64,000 nucleotides of DNA. Source: Streptomyces sp. NBC_01445 (GTDB lineage Bacteria; Actinomycetota; Actinomycetes; Streptomycetales; Streptomycetaceae). Position 1 is the stretch's first letter. Every line of letters starts with the position of its first letter. Both the position numbers and the translations under genes were made by a program. Location of the stretch: the NCBI RefSeq assembly GCF_035918235.1, contig NZ_CP109485.1:1302001-1366000 (forward strand). Reading direction: 5' to 3'. Under the pieces are notes generated by a model. That model was not told the origin of the DNA. It ran no database searches and was given only the letters and a program-made list of their open reading frames with translations. This document shows positions 7,508 through 15,838 of this stretch, one piece after another.

Positions 7508-9430
7508 GTGAACATCCCTCAACCCGATCCGCTCTGGCCGACGTACGACCAGCCGGGCGACCTGAAGACGATCGAGTCCCTCGCACTCGAGGATCGCGGC
7601 CTGCCAGGTTCCACCTACGACGTTCTGGCCCGCGCCGCCATGCTGTGGCCCGACCGGCCGGCTCTCACCGTGCTGCCCAGCGCGGAGCAGTGGACGCGCG
7701 GCGAGGCCGTGGGCTTCGCCCAGCTGCGCGACCAGGTACACCGCATCGCGAACCTGTTCCACCAGCACGGTGTCCGCCGTACCACCGCCGTGGGCCTGCT
7801 GACCCCCAACACCGGCCTGCTGCCCGCCACGCTCCTGGCCGCACAGCTCGCGGGCATCGCCGCACCCGTCAACCCTTCCCTCGCCGCCGAGCACGCCGAA
7901 CGCCTGCTGGGACTGGGCGGGGCAAGGATCCTGGTCGCGGCCGGACCCGAACTCGACCCCGGCGCATGGCGGACGGCCCGCACCGTGGCGGCATCGCTCC
8001 GCTGCTCGGCACTCTTCGCGCTGCGTCCCGTCGGCGCGCCCGAACCCGTACCAGCTCTGGAGCCGGTCGAGGGGGTCGAGGTCGCCCATCTGCACATCGC
8101 GGCCGCCGCCCAGCCGACGGAACTCCGTCCCGGGGTGGTACCCCCGAAAGCCGGTGACCTGGCCGCGTACTTCCACACCGGCGGCACCACCGGCGCCCCC
8201 AAGCTGGCCGCGCACACCCACGCCAACGAGGTGACCGACGCCTGGATGATCGCGGCCAACAGCCTGCTGGACCCCGATTCCGCACTCTTCGCCGGGCTGC
8301 CGCTGTTCCACGTCAACGCCCTCGTCGTCACACTGCTGGCACCGCTGCTGCGCGGTCAGCACAGCGTGTGGGCCGGTCCCCTCGGATACCGCGAACCGGC
8401 GCTGTTCAAGGTCATCTGGAAGATCGTCGAACATTTCCGGATCGCCACCATGTCCGCCGTTCCGACCGTCTACGCCGGGCTCGCCCGGGTGCCGCTCGAC
8501 GCGGACATCACCTCGCTGCGCTTCGCGATCGTCGGGGCGTCCCCTCTGCCCTCGGCGGTACGCGCGGCGTTCGAGGACCACACCGGCGTCCCCCTGTGCC
8601 AGGGGTACGGCCTGACCGAGGCCACCTGTGGCAGCGCCCGAAGCTTCCTGCGCGAACACCAGCGCCCCGAGGCGGCGGGCCAGCGCATGCCCTACCAGCA
8701 GGTGAAGACGGTACGGATCGACAGCGACGGCCAGTGGCACGACCGTCCTCAGGGGGAACCCGGCATCCTCGCCATCAGCGGCCCCACCGTCTTCCCCGGC
8801 TACGTCGTCGGCCACGACGCCGACGGACCGCGCATGGACAGCCTCGGCAGTGTGCGCGACGGCTGGCTCAACACTGGTGACCTCGCGCGCGTGGATGCCG
8901 AGGGCTTCATCTACCTGCGCGGCCGCGCGAAGGACCTGATCATCCGCGGCGGCCACAACATAGACCCCGCCGTCATCGAGGACGCACTCCTCGCCCACCC
9001 GGCCGTCACCGGAGCGAGCGCCGTCGGCCGCCCCGACCCGCACTCCGGCGAAGTCCCCGTCGCCTACGTCACCCTGTCCCCCGGCATCGACACCTGCCCC
9101 GACGAACTGATCGCGTTCGCCGCACGACACGTACCCGAGCGAGCCGCGGCCCCCAAGGACGTCATCGTCCTGTCGGCGCTGCCCCTGACCGACATCGGCA
9201 AGCCCTCCAAGATCCCCCTGCACCTCGACGCCACCCGGCGCGCCTTCTCCAGCGCTCTGGCCTCCATCGGCATCGCCTACTCCCACAAGGAGATCCGATG
9301 CGACCTGGCCGACGGCCGCCCGACGGTATCCCTGCCTCCCGTCTCCGACCCCGACCTACGCCGCCGGATCACGGGCCAGCTTGCCCCGTACGGCGTGGAC
9401 TGGGCGTTCGCCGACTCCGGAAGCGACTGA
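7508..9430 (+). CDS. AMP-dependent acyl-CoA synthetase (ANL superfamily)
   Basis: 640 residues that would activate a carboxylic acid via acyl-AMP to acyl-CoA. The P-loop FHTGGTTGAPK is at about residues 222-232, then GYGLTEATCGSA, LNTGDLARVDAEGF and GRAKDLIIRGGHNIDP, and a C-terminal lysine region GKPSKIPL, so all core motifs are intact. The GTG start at 7508 follows GGAAGG. The protein is longer than most acyl-CoA ligases (500-560 residues) because of extra sequence at both ends. Same strand as the M20D amidohydrolase and MHS transporter, so it probably activates the acid they supply. Whether the acid is aliphatic or aromatic cannot be told. Confidence 0.88.
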   Translation: MNIPQPDPLWPTYDQPGDLKTIESLALEDRGLPGSTYDVLARAAMLWPDRPALTVLPSAEQWTRGEAVGFAQLRDQVHRIANLFHQHGVRRTTAVGLLTPNTGLLPATLLAAQLAGIAAPVNPSLAAEHAERLLGLGGARILVAAGPELDPGAWRTARTVAASLRCSALFALRPVGAPEPVPALEPVEGVEVAHLHIAAAAQPTELRPGVVPPKAGDLAAYFHTGGTTGAPKLAAHTHANEVTDAWMIAANSLLDPDSALFAGLPLFHVNALVVTLLAPLLRGQHSVWAGPLGYREPALFKVIWKIVEHFRIATMSAVPTVYAGLARVPLDADITSLRFAIVGASPLPSAVRAAFEDHTGVPLCQGYGLTEATCGSARSFLREHQRPEAAGQRMPYQQVKTVRIDSDGQWHDRPQGEPGILAISGPTVFPGYVVGHDADGPRMDSLGSVRDGWLNTGDLARVDAEGFIYLRGRAKDLIIRGGHNIDPAVIEDALLAHPAVTGASAVGRPDPHSGEVPVAYVTLSPGIDTCPDELIAFAARHVPERAAAPKDVIVLSALPLTDIGKPSKIPLHLDATRRAFSSALASIGIAYSHKEIRCDLADGRPTVSLPPVSDPDLRRRITGQLAPYGVDWAFADSGSD

Positions 9431-9437
9431 GACCGGC

Positions 9438-9456
9438 CTGCCGTATCGGGCGGCAG
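9438..9456 (+). terminator. Possible terminator after the acyl-CoA ligase
   Basis: Inverted repeat CTGCCG / CGGCAG with a 7-nt loop begins 8 nt after the ligase stop. The stem is only 6 bp and no T-tract follows, which is common in high-GC actinomycetes but weak as evidence. Confidence 0.4.
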
Positions 9457-9924
9457 CTCCGAGGGTTGAGGAAACCAGTGGTCTACGCCAACTTCTCCTC
9501 GGTGCATGATCAGCTGTTCCCCACACGGACGTTGAGCCGTGGGACGTCGACTGATCGACCTGCGCTTCGAACTCACCCAGCCGGATACCGAATTGGCCCG
9601 CACCTCGTTCGACAGCCCGTAACCTGCCCGTCGCAGTTCCACGTGCTGCGTGAACGCTTCGAGATGGCCGACCGACTGCCTCCGGCATGAGGACAGTTCT
9701 GCCGACCTGTGCCATGTGGTATCTCGGTGGCCCACTCGTCAGCACCCCAGGCAGCACGCCAAGATCCGGACCAGACTCGGACCAACTCGGCGTCACACCA
9801 TGCAATTTCCCCCTAAGCACAGGTCAGAAGCGACTAGGGCCGTGTACCACCAGCAGACGAAGAACCTTCTGGTGTCGTACTCGGCGCAGAAGCTCGGGTT
9901 CTTCTAGGGCCTCGAGTCGGGTAC
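9457..9924. other. Gene-free interval beside the TnpB element
   Basis: No credible coding sequence. Base composition is less G+C-rich than the neighbours, for example AAGAACCTTCTGGTGTCG near 9860, and open frames here lack the usual third-position bias. The last 20 nt (9905-9924) adjoin the TnpB right end and would form the guide of its omega-RNA. A 10-nt string GTGTCGTACT at 9872 recurs at 11457. Confidence 0.5.
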
Positions 9925-10004
9925 GTCAACTACCCGGTCGTGAAACGACCGGGCTTGCTGCTCGAGTCATCACTGGCTGTGATGGGTTCGGCTGCGTCCA
10001 GGAC
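9925..10004 (-). ncRNA. Predicted omega-RNA (reRNA) 3' part of the TnpB element
   Basis: In TnpB elements the guide RNA is transcribed from the 3' end of tnpB through the right end, the guide being the flanking DNA. Here 80 nt separate the tnpB stop from the right-end boundary. They contain the hairpin at 9933-9953, and the RNA would also take in the tnpB 3' coding end. The predicted guide is the minus-strand complement of 9905-9924. This is inferred from family knowledge; only the hairpin and spacing are seen. Confidence 0.5.
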
Positions 10005-11177
10005 TCACGCGATGAGGGTGAGTTCAGGGGCCGTTGACTGAGCCCCGCAGACCCACACGTACCACCCGCGGTGGGCGATGTTGTGGGACGCGTTGTGGTC
10101 CGCGTGATCAACGAATCCGCAGACCCGGCACGCGAAGCGGGCCTGGGCGGGCCTGTTTGCGCGTGCGGTGTGATGACACTGGGAGCATTCCTGGCTGGTG
10201 TAGGCCGGATCGACGTGCACGACCGGCACCCCGGCCCGCTTCGCCTTGTAGGCGATGAACGAGCCGAGCTGGGCGAAGGGCCAGGAGTGGAGCGTGGTGC
10301 GTTGGGGCTTTCTCAGCCGTGCCCGCTCGCGGATGCCCGTGAGTGTCTCCAGGGCGATCCCGCGATCGGTGCGTTCAGCCTCCGCCACGATCCGCTTCGA
10401 AATCTTGTGGTTGATGTCCTTGTTCCGCCGGGCTTCCTTGCCCGCGTACTTCTTCGCCCGCCGCTTGGCGGACTTGGTGTTCTTCTTCTGCAGCTTGGAC
10501 CGCAGCTTGCGATCCTGTTCCCGCTTGCGGTTGATCCGGCGACCGCAGTGTCGTGCCCCGTCGGAGGTGACCGCGATGTTCACGATCCCCAGGTCGACGC
10601 CCAGGAACCCGACCGGGTGGGTGTTCGGGGCGGCTTCGGGGATCTCGCAGGTTGCGATCAGGAACCATTTCCCGCCCTGGCACACCAGGTCGGATTCCCC
10701 CTTGCGGTGCGCGGCAAGGACCTCCAGCTGCTCGGCCTGCCCGGTGAACGCCACGTTCTTCAGCCGGCCTGCGGTGGTCCAGATCGATACCGTGTGTGCC
10801 TGGTGCTGCCAGGACAGCATCCGGTCGTCGTAAGGCTGCGCCGCCTGGGGCCGGAAAACCACCGGCTTGCCCGAGGCCCGGGCATGACGCCTGGAACCGG
10901 GCCGCCCGTAACGTCCCGCCCGGAGGTTCGCCTTCAAGGTGGTGTAGGCATCGCAGGTCTTCTTGATCGCGTGCTGGGCGGCCTGCGCGCCCAGGCCCCA
11001 CCTGACCCGGATCTCGGCATAGGTGTGCTTGCGGAGCTCCAGCGGACGTCGCGCCTCTTTCTCGAAGGCGACGGACGCGGCCCAGGTGGCGGCCTCGTTG
11101 CAGGCGTGCAGGGTCGCCTCAAGTGCCGCCGCCTGTAAGGGCGTCGGCAGCAGCTTCACCCGCACCACCAGCTTCAC
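10005..11177 (-). CDS. tnpB: TnpB RNA-guided endonuclease (IS1341-type)
   Basis: 390 residues, normal TnpB length. The RuvC residues are intact: GVDLGIVNIAVTSDG (Asp), IALETLTGIRERAR (Glu) and FVDHADHNASHNI (Asp), and the zinc ribbon is complete (CSQCHH ... CRVCGF). The N terminus VKLVVRVKLLPTPLQ is the usual start, so the GTG at 11177 was chosen; the longer frame to 11588 is not family-like. By known homologues it is an omega-RNA-guided DNA nuclease that helps keep the element at its site. No disruption is seen, so it is probably functional. A second, remnant right end lies behind its 5' side at 11434. Confidence 0.93.
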   Translation of the reverse strand: MKLVVRVKLLPTPLQAAALEATLHACNEAATWAASVAFEKEARRPLELRKHTYAEIRVRWGLGAQAAQHAIKKTCDAYTTLKANLRAGRYGRPGSRRHARASGKPVVFRPQAAQPYDDRMLSWQHQAHTVSIWTTAGRLKNVAFTGQAEQLEVLAAHRKGESDLVCQGGKWFLIATCEIPEAAPNTHPVGFLGVDLGIVNIAVTSDGARHCGRRINRKREQDRKLRSKLQKKNTKSAKRRAKKYAGKEARRNKDINHKISKRIVAEAERTDRGIALETLTGIRERARLRKPQRTTLHSWPFAQLGSFIAYKAKRAGVPVVHVDPAYTSQECSQCHHTARANRPAQARFACRVCGFVDHADHNASHNIAHRGWYVWVCGAQSTAPELTLIA

Positions 11178-11342
11178 GATCAGCGAACCTATACACCTGG
11201 ACGAAGACCCACCACACGTTCGCCCCACCTCACCCGAACGAGCGAAACCCGCCCCAGCCCTGACCGCGCACACCGCCGTAGCCCGTCTCCGCCGGAACGC
11301 CCCGGGCCGCTCCGCAGCCGTCATGGCCTGCGGCACATCACG

Positions 11343-11434
11343 GCGACGCTCCGCGTCGCACCCCGTGGATGCGATTCCTCCCGGGCGCGAACGCCCAGGG
11401 TTCCTCGCAAGAACCCGCTGAAGGGTACGTTGAC
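11343..11434 (+). mobile_element. Remnant right end of a second TnpB-type element (opposite orientation)
   Basis: Two hairpins in the style of TnpB omega-RNA ends: GCGACGC TCC GCGTCGC at 11343-11359 (7-bp perfect), then 11370-11409 where TGCGA and TCGCA enclose a stem GGGCG-CGAA-CGCCC within TTCCTCCCGGG...CCCAGGGTTCC. The segment ends in GTTGAC at 11429-11434, the same terminal string (TTGAC) as the intact element. No tnpB body is present on this strand, so it is a decayed or recombined copy. Confidence 0.5.
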
Positions 11435-11961
11435 CCTCAGGTACCCGACCTCCGTAGTGTCGTACTGCTCGTAGGGCAGGCCAGGCCGGTAAGTTCGAGG
11501 CTGCACAGGCTACGGCTCCCGCGGAGTCGTACAGGCCAGGAGCCGGTGTCCGCAGGGCTGTTGTGGACGCTGGAGGGTAGTCGGACACGACGGGGGCTCG
11601 CGTTGGATCGTCAGGCCGGAGCGGACCTGGAGGTCGCCCGAGTCCAGTTCGTGCTTGACGGGTTTGTCGTCGGGGCCGGAGAAGCAGCCGGCGACCAACG
11701 TCCCGGACGCGATGCTCTTGGCACGGGCACGGCCGGCAGTGGCCGCGACGATGCCGTTTCCGACCTGCTCGTGGCAGCCGCGGACCTGACGGGACACCTG
11801 GGCCGTGGCGTGTCCGGACCTATGGTCACCGGAGTCGCCCGGAAGCAACGCCCCTCCGTCGCGGGGCACCGGCAGGGCGGCGACGCAATCCCGCAACGCC
11901 CGACGCTGTGCACGGTGGACAAGAAGGTCACCACCGCAGGGCGACCGGACGCGGTGGGCGT
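11435..11961. other. Gene-poor interval before the PAP2 gene; possible lipoprotein gene fragment on minus strand
   Basis: No complete gene is supported. On the minus strand around 11620-11710 a frame reads SIASGTLVAGCFSGPDDKPV, whose LVAGC resembles a lipobox and whose composition looks protein-like. It lacks a proper hydrophobic signal segment and start, so it could be the remains of a lipoprotein gene damaged when the mobile elements arrived. Nothing else recognisable is seen. Confidence 0.25.
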
Positions 11962-12645
11962 GTGACCGGTCGGCCGGCGCCCGTGGTGCTGCCCCCGTCG
12001 TTGCGGATGCGGCTCGGGCTGGTTGCGGCCCTCGCCGCGCTGGTGGTCGTCGTGCTCGGGGTCCTGTATGCCGGGTCCGGCCGGCCCGGCAGGGTGGACG
12101 CGCGGATCTGGGCGGCGGTGGAGGGTGTGGGGCCGCTGTGGCGGCACGTCGCTGTGGCCACGGACTTCTTGGGCGACCCCGTGGGAGCGGCGATGCTGGT
12201 AGCGGCCACCGTGACGGGCTGCGTGCTGCTTCGGCTTCCTCGTGCAGCGGTGCTCGTCGTTGCCGGCGTCGGCATCACAGTGGGAACGACGACACTGCTC
12301 AAGCAACTGGTGGGACGCACCATCCATGGCGACGAGAACCTGTCGTACCCGAGCGGGCACACCGCCTTCGCCACTGCACTCGCCTTCGTGGTGGCGCTGC
12401 TCGCGACCGGCCGGTTCGGCCTCGGCAGGACGGCCGGCACCTCACTCGTGCTCGCCGCGGCGCTGGTCGGCGGCGCCGCCATGGGCTGGGCGCAGGTCGT
12501 CCTGGGCGCGCACTACCCGACCGACGTCGTCGGCGGCTGGTGCACCGCGCTGGTGGTGATACCGGCGACCGCGTGGCTGGTCGACCGGACGGCCGACCGG
12601 CTGGGCGACCGGACGGCCACCGCCGGTCGGCGGGCGCGACGCTGA
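11962..12645 (+). CDS. PAP2-type membrane phosphatase
   Basis: 227 residues with about five to six membrane segments (VAALAALVVVVLGVLYAG first). The three phosphatase motifs are present: KQLVGR, SYPSGHTAFATA and a C-terminal GAHYPTDVVGG with the catalytic His and Asp. It would dephosphorylate a lipid phosphate such as undecaprenyl pyrophosphate or phosphatidate at the membrane surface. The GTG at 11962 is preferred over 11908 because the extra residues are not family-like. It converges on the last gene of the exopolysaccharide locus with 7 nt between stops. A role in recycling the lipid carrier of that locus is possible but not shown. Confidence 0.85.
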   Translation: MTGRPAPVVLPPSLRMRLGLVAALAALVVVVLGVLYAGSGRPGRVDARIWAAVEGVGPLWRHVAVATDFLGDPVGAAMLVAATVTGCVLLRLPRAAVLVVAGVGITVGTTTLLKQLVGRTIHGDENLSYPSGHTAFATALAFVVALLATGRFGLGRTAGTSLVLAAALVGGAAMGWAQVVLGAHYPTDVVGGWCTALVVIPATAWLVDRTADRLGDRTATAGRRARR

Positions 12646-12652
12646 CGTCACG

Positions 12653-14044
12653 TCACGCCAAGCGGCGGAATACGGGCTTCACCGGCCGCCCGGCCAACCA
12701 GGGGGTGGGGTCGGCGGCGTCCAGTGCCTTCCGGTACACCGCACATGCCTGGGCCACCACGTCGACAGTGCGGTCGATGTCGGCGTCGCCGAGCGCGCTG
12801 CTCACCACGAACGACGGGGCCAGCACCCCACCGGCGAGGAGTTGGCGCAGGAACAGGGTGCGGTACTGCTGCGACGGCTGCCCGTTCTCGTCGAGGGTGG
12901 CGAAGACCAGGTTGCTGGCCCGGCCCCGGACGACGACGTGGTCGCCGACGCCCATGCTCGCCGCGGCCTCGCGGACACCGGTGGCCAACCTCTCGCCGAG
13001 GGCGTGCAGTTGTGCGGTGATGCCCTCCTCGACGTAGGTGGTGAGCACGGCCGTCGCGGCGGCCAGCGAGTGCGTTTCCGCACCGTGCGTGGTGGACAGC
13101 AGGAACACCCGCTCGCTGGAGTGACGAAGGCCGCCCCGCTCCATCAGATCGCGGCGGCCGGCCAGCGCGGACACGGCGAACCCGTTGCCCAGCGCCTTGC
13201 CGAACGTGGAGAGGTCGGGAACAACGCCGTACAGACCCTGGGCGCCCGCCTCGGACCAGCGCAGACCGGTGATCATCTCGTCGAAGATCAGTACACAGCC
13301 GTGCCGGTCGGCCAGCTCGCGCAGGCCGGCGAGGTACCCGGGAGTGGGGTCTCCACTGCTCCGGGGGCACCTCCCGGCCGAAGGCTCGGGGAGAAGTTGA
13401 GAGCTGGGGGGAGGCTCGGTGTGGCCGAGGGGTTCGAGGATCAGACAGGCGACCTCGTCCTGGTACCGGGTGAGCAGCTCCTCCGTGGCGGCCAGGTCCC
13501 CGTAGGGGAACGCCATGGTGAGCTCGGTGGTCGCCGCCGGAACACCGGCGGACATCGGCGATGTGCCGATGAACCAGTCGTCGACGGAGAAGAACGGATG
13601 GTCGCCGCAGATGGCCACCCGCGTGCGCCCGGTGACGGCGCGGGCGAGGCGCACCGCGGCGGTGGTGACGTCGGAGCCGTTCTTCGCGAACTTGACCATG
13701 TCGGCGGTCGGCACCGTGGCCAGGAAGCGTTCCGCGGCCTCGACCTCCACGATGGACGGCCGGACGAAGTTGCTGCCGCGGTCGAGTTCCCGCCGCACCG
13801 CCTCGAGCACGCGCGGGTGGGCGTGGCCGAGGCTGACCGACCGCAGGCCGGACCCGTACTCGATGTAGCGGTTGTCGTCGATGTCCCACACGTGGGCACC
13901 GCGGCCGTGGCTGATGACCGGGGCCAGGTTCTCGGGGTACTGGTCGTCGCCCTTGGCGTAGGTGTGCGCGCCCCCGGGGATCATGGCGTGCAGCCGCTCG
14001 TTCGCCAGCTGCGACCGGGGCAGGAGGAGCTCTTCGGCATCCAC
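12653..14044 (-). CDS. Class III PLP aminotransferase / glutamate-1-semialdehyde aminomutase-like
   Basis: 463 residues. Family hallmarks: HVWDIDDNRYIEYGSG, NGSDVTTAAVRLAR, LIFDEMITGLRW (PLP-binding Asp) and STFGKALGNGF (Schiff-base Lys). It is the last gene of the polysaccharide operon and more likely aminates a sugar or small acceptor than serves haem synthesis. Between EPLGHTEP and TPGYLAGL it carries about 25 extra residues (PPSSQLLPEPSAGRC...) encoded by a short repeat-like DNA insert at 13346-13424 that keeps frame. The insert is on a surface-type junction and the active-site motifs are intact, so the enzyme may still work. Start GTG at 14044; ribosome site AAGGAG lies inside the preceding gene's end. 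Confidence 0.85.
   Translation of the reverse strand: MDAEELLLPRSQLANERLHAMIPGGAHTYAKGDDQYPENLAPVISHGRGAHVWDIDDNRYIEYGSGLRSVSLGHAHPRVLEAVRRELDRGSNFVRPSIVEVEAAERFLATVPTADMVKFAKNGSDVTTAAVRLARAVTGRTRVAICGDHPFFSVDDWFIGTSPMSAGVPAATTELTMAFPYGDLAATEELLTRYQDEVACLILEPLGHTEPPPSSQLLPEPSAGRCPRSSGDPTPGYLAGLRELADRHGCVLIFDEMITGLRWSEAGAQGLYGVVPDLSTFGKALGNGFAVSALAGRRDLMERGGLRHSSERVFLLSTTHGAETHSLAAATAVLTTYVEEGITAQLHALGERLATGVREAAASMGVGDHVVVRGRASNLVFATLDENGQPSQQYRTLFLRQLLAGGVLAPSFVVSSALGDADIDRTVDVVAQACAVYRKALDAADPTPWLAGRPVKPVFRRLA
13346..13424. repeat. Short palindromic repeat inserted in frame within the aminotransferase gene
   Basis: The segment contains GGGGGCACCTCCCGGCCG, then GGCTCGGGGAG, then GAGAGCTGGGGGGAG. 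The halves CTCCCGGCC and GGCTCGGGGAG can pair into an imperfect hairpin. Its style matches the small G/C palindromes scattered through Streptomyces genomes (known to me from memory; copy number here not tested). It adds about 25 codons with no family counterpart and no stop. Confidence 0.6.
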
Positions 14045-14051
14045 GCTGACT

Positions 14052-14603
14052 TCACGTCTCCTTTTGCTTCAGGGCCTCGGCGAGTCCCGGCGCTTCCCGG
14101 TCCCGCTGGGACATCGACATGACCGGCAGCGGCCAGGGGATGGCGAGTTCCGGGTCGTCGAAGGCGATCGTCACGTCCTCGGCCGGATCGTGCGGGCGGT
14201 CGATCCGGTACGAGGTGTCGGCGGTTTCGGTCAGCGCCTGGAAGCCGTGCGCGCACCCCGCCGGGATGTACAGGGTCACCTGCGTCTCGCCGGACAGTTC
14301 GAAGAAGGCCCGGTTGCGGTAGGTCGGTGAGTCGGGCCGCAGGTCCACGACGACGTCGAAGATGCTCCCGTACGAGCACCGGACCAGCTTGGCTTCGCCT
14401 GCGCCGGTGCGCAGGTGCAGGCCGCGCAGCACGCCCCGGACCGAGCGGGACACGCTGTCCTGGACGAAGGCGTCCGGGTCGAGGCCCACCGAGCGGACCA
14501 CCTCGGCGTCGAAGGTGCGGCAGAAGAAGCCGCGTTCGTCTGCGTACGGCGTCGGCTCGAACAGGTACGCGCCGTCGATCGCCGTGACTTCGATCGCTTT
14601 CAT
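14052..14603 (-). CDS. dTDP-4-dehydrorhamnose 3,5-epimerase family (RmlC-like cupin)
   Basis: 183 residues, the usual RmlC length. Typical segments are YADERGFFCRTFD, SVSRSVRGVLRGLHL (catalytic His), LVRCSYGSIFDVVVDLR, and YIPAGCAHGFQAL. It would epimerise or otherwise process a nucleotide-linked keto-sugar. No RmlA, RmlB or RmlD is in the window, so the sugar is probably not plain rhamnose. The ATG at 14603 overlaps the stop of the preceding pyruvyl transferase by 4 nt. The aminotransferase follows 7 nt downstream. Confidence 0.88.
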   Translation of the reverse strand: MKAIEVTAIDGAYLFEPTPYADERGFFCRTFDAEVVRSVGLDPDAFVQDSVSRSVRGVLRGLHLRTGAGEAKLVRCSYGSIFDVVVDLRPDSPTYRNRAFFELSGETQVTLYIPAGCAHGFQALTETADTSYRIDRPHDPAEDVTIAFDDPELAIPWPLPVMSMSQRDREAPGLAEALKQKET

Positions 14604-15838
14604 AGGGCCTCTCGCATGGCGTGGGTGTGGGCGTGGTCGGCCGCCGGGAACAGGGCCGAGTCCAAGGCGCTGAACTGGTACTCGAGTTGCTGAACAGCGA
14701 CCAGGTTCCGTTCGGTGAGGGTCCGCCGCAGCTCCGCCGATCGCTGCTCCAGCGCCCGGAACTGCTCGAGCAGCCGGTCGGCGTCGACCTCGCGAGCCGG
14801 GTGGCAGTACGTGCCCAGGCCCATCTGGGCCATGAGCGCGTCGCTCTTCGCCGCATAGGTGAGGGCGAGCGTCGGCGTGCCGACCTTCAGCGCGCATATG
14901 AGGTTGTGGTAGCGGGTCGCCACCACGGTGTCGACCGCCGCCATCTCCTTCATCAGGTCGGCCAGCGAGGCCGCCTCGGCATTGGTGACCAGCGGCGAGT
15001 CCACCGCGTCGAGGATCGCGGCGACCACCGGTGTGTCGACCTCGTCGCCGGACAGCAGCCGGACCGGCCTGCCCTCCTCGACCAGCGCGCGGACGAAGCC
15101 GATCGTCCCGTCGAGGTAGCGCCGGTGGATCTCCTCGGCCCGGGCGCGGTCGTCGTTGCCGCCGTGGAAGTCCATGACGCCGACGCCGACCGGGCCCGGC
15201 AGGCCCGACGGCACGCTCGTCCGCAGCGTCGGCAGAGAGAAGGTGAGGTCCGGGTAGACCTCGTCGCGGGTGGTGTCCACGCCCATCGCCCGCATCGAGT
15301 CGCGGGACGGGGTGTCCCGGTACGACCGGTACGCGGCCAGCCGCGCCGACCAGCGCACCAGGGCCCGGGTGGGCGGGTTGCCGATCGGGGCGGCGCCGAC
15401 GCTGACCAGTGCGACCCGGGTGCCGAACAGCCGGCCGGATGCGCAGAGCAGGAACAGCGCGTACGGGAAGCCCCACGGCCGCAGCGGCAGCGTGGCCTCC
15501 AGGACGCCCATGCCCGGCACGATCACCACGTCGTGCCGACGCACCCAGGCGGCGGTGCGGACGGCGTCGACGAGTTTGCCCAGACCCTTCGCCACGATCG
15601 CGCCCGCCCGCGACGCGGTCCGGTATTCGCCGCGGTACCAGTGCAGCCGCGTCGCGCGGATCCCGAACCGGGTCGCCACGGCCTCGGGTCCGCCGCACAG
15701 CGCGTCCACGACCGCCTCCGGGTGTTCGGCGCGGAGGTACCCGAGCACGGCTTCGAGCGATCCGTCGTTGCCGAGGTTGCCGGAGCCGAGCAGGCCGAAG
15801 ATCCCGACGCGCACCGGAGTTTCGTCCGCGGACGTCAT
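14600..15838 (-). CDS. Polysaccharide pyruvyl transferase family protein
   Basis: 412 residues matching the pyruvyl-transferase fold: RVGIFGLLGSGNLGNDGSL at the N terminus, then PGMGVLEATLPLRPWG, LVSVGAAPIGN and the C-terminal VVATRYHNLICALK region that holds the donor-binding His. Members add a pyruvate ketal from PEP to sugar residues of exopolysaccharides. It overlaps both neighbours by 4 nt (ATGA), so it is translated as part of the block. It predicts an acidic pyruvylated sugar in the polymer. The true acceptor is unknown. Confidence 0.85.
   Translation of the reverse strand: MTSADETPVRVGIFGLLGSGNLGNDGSLEAVLGYLRAEHPEAVVDALCGGPEAVATRFGIRATRLHWYRGEYRTASRAGAIVAKGLGKLVDAVRTAAWVRRHDVVIVPGMGVLEATLPLRPWGFPYALFLLCASGRLFGTRVALVSVGAAPIGNPPTRALVRWSARLAAYRSYRDTPSRDSMRAMGVDTTRDEVYPDLTFSLPTLRTSVPSGLPGPVGVGVMDFHGGNDDRARAEEIHRRYLDGTIGFVRALVEEGRPVRLLSGDEVDTPVVAAILDAVDSPLVTNAEAASLADLMKEMAAVDTVVATRYHNLICALKVGTPTLALTYAAKSDALMAQMGLGTYCHPAREVDADRLLEQFRALEQRSAELRRTLTERNLVAVQQLEYQFSALDSALFPAADHAHTHAMREAL

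Larger units (their letters stand above)
9925..11215 (-). mobile_element. IS1341-type (IS200/IS605 superfamily) element carrying only tnpB
   Basis: The element is defined by an intact tnpB (10005-11177) and a right end ending at 9925 in TTGAC on the minus strand. The right-end hairpin at 9933-9953 has an 8-bp perfect stem CCCGGTCG / CGACCGGG and a TGAAA loop. The left end is not exactly placed; sequence TGTATAGGTTCGCTG just upstream of tnpB is of the kind often seen at left ends of these elements, and the outer limit given is approximate. No TnpA (Y1 transposase) is present, so movement would need help in trans. Confidence 0.65.

Noticed and set aside
10071..11138. Plus-strand open frame of about 355 codons opposite tnpB
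   Set aside because: It is the complement of a well-conserved TnpB gene and shows no recognisable protein.
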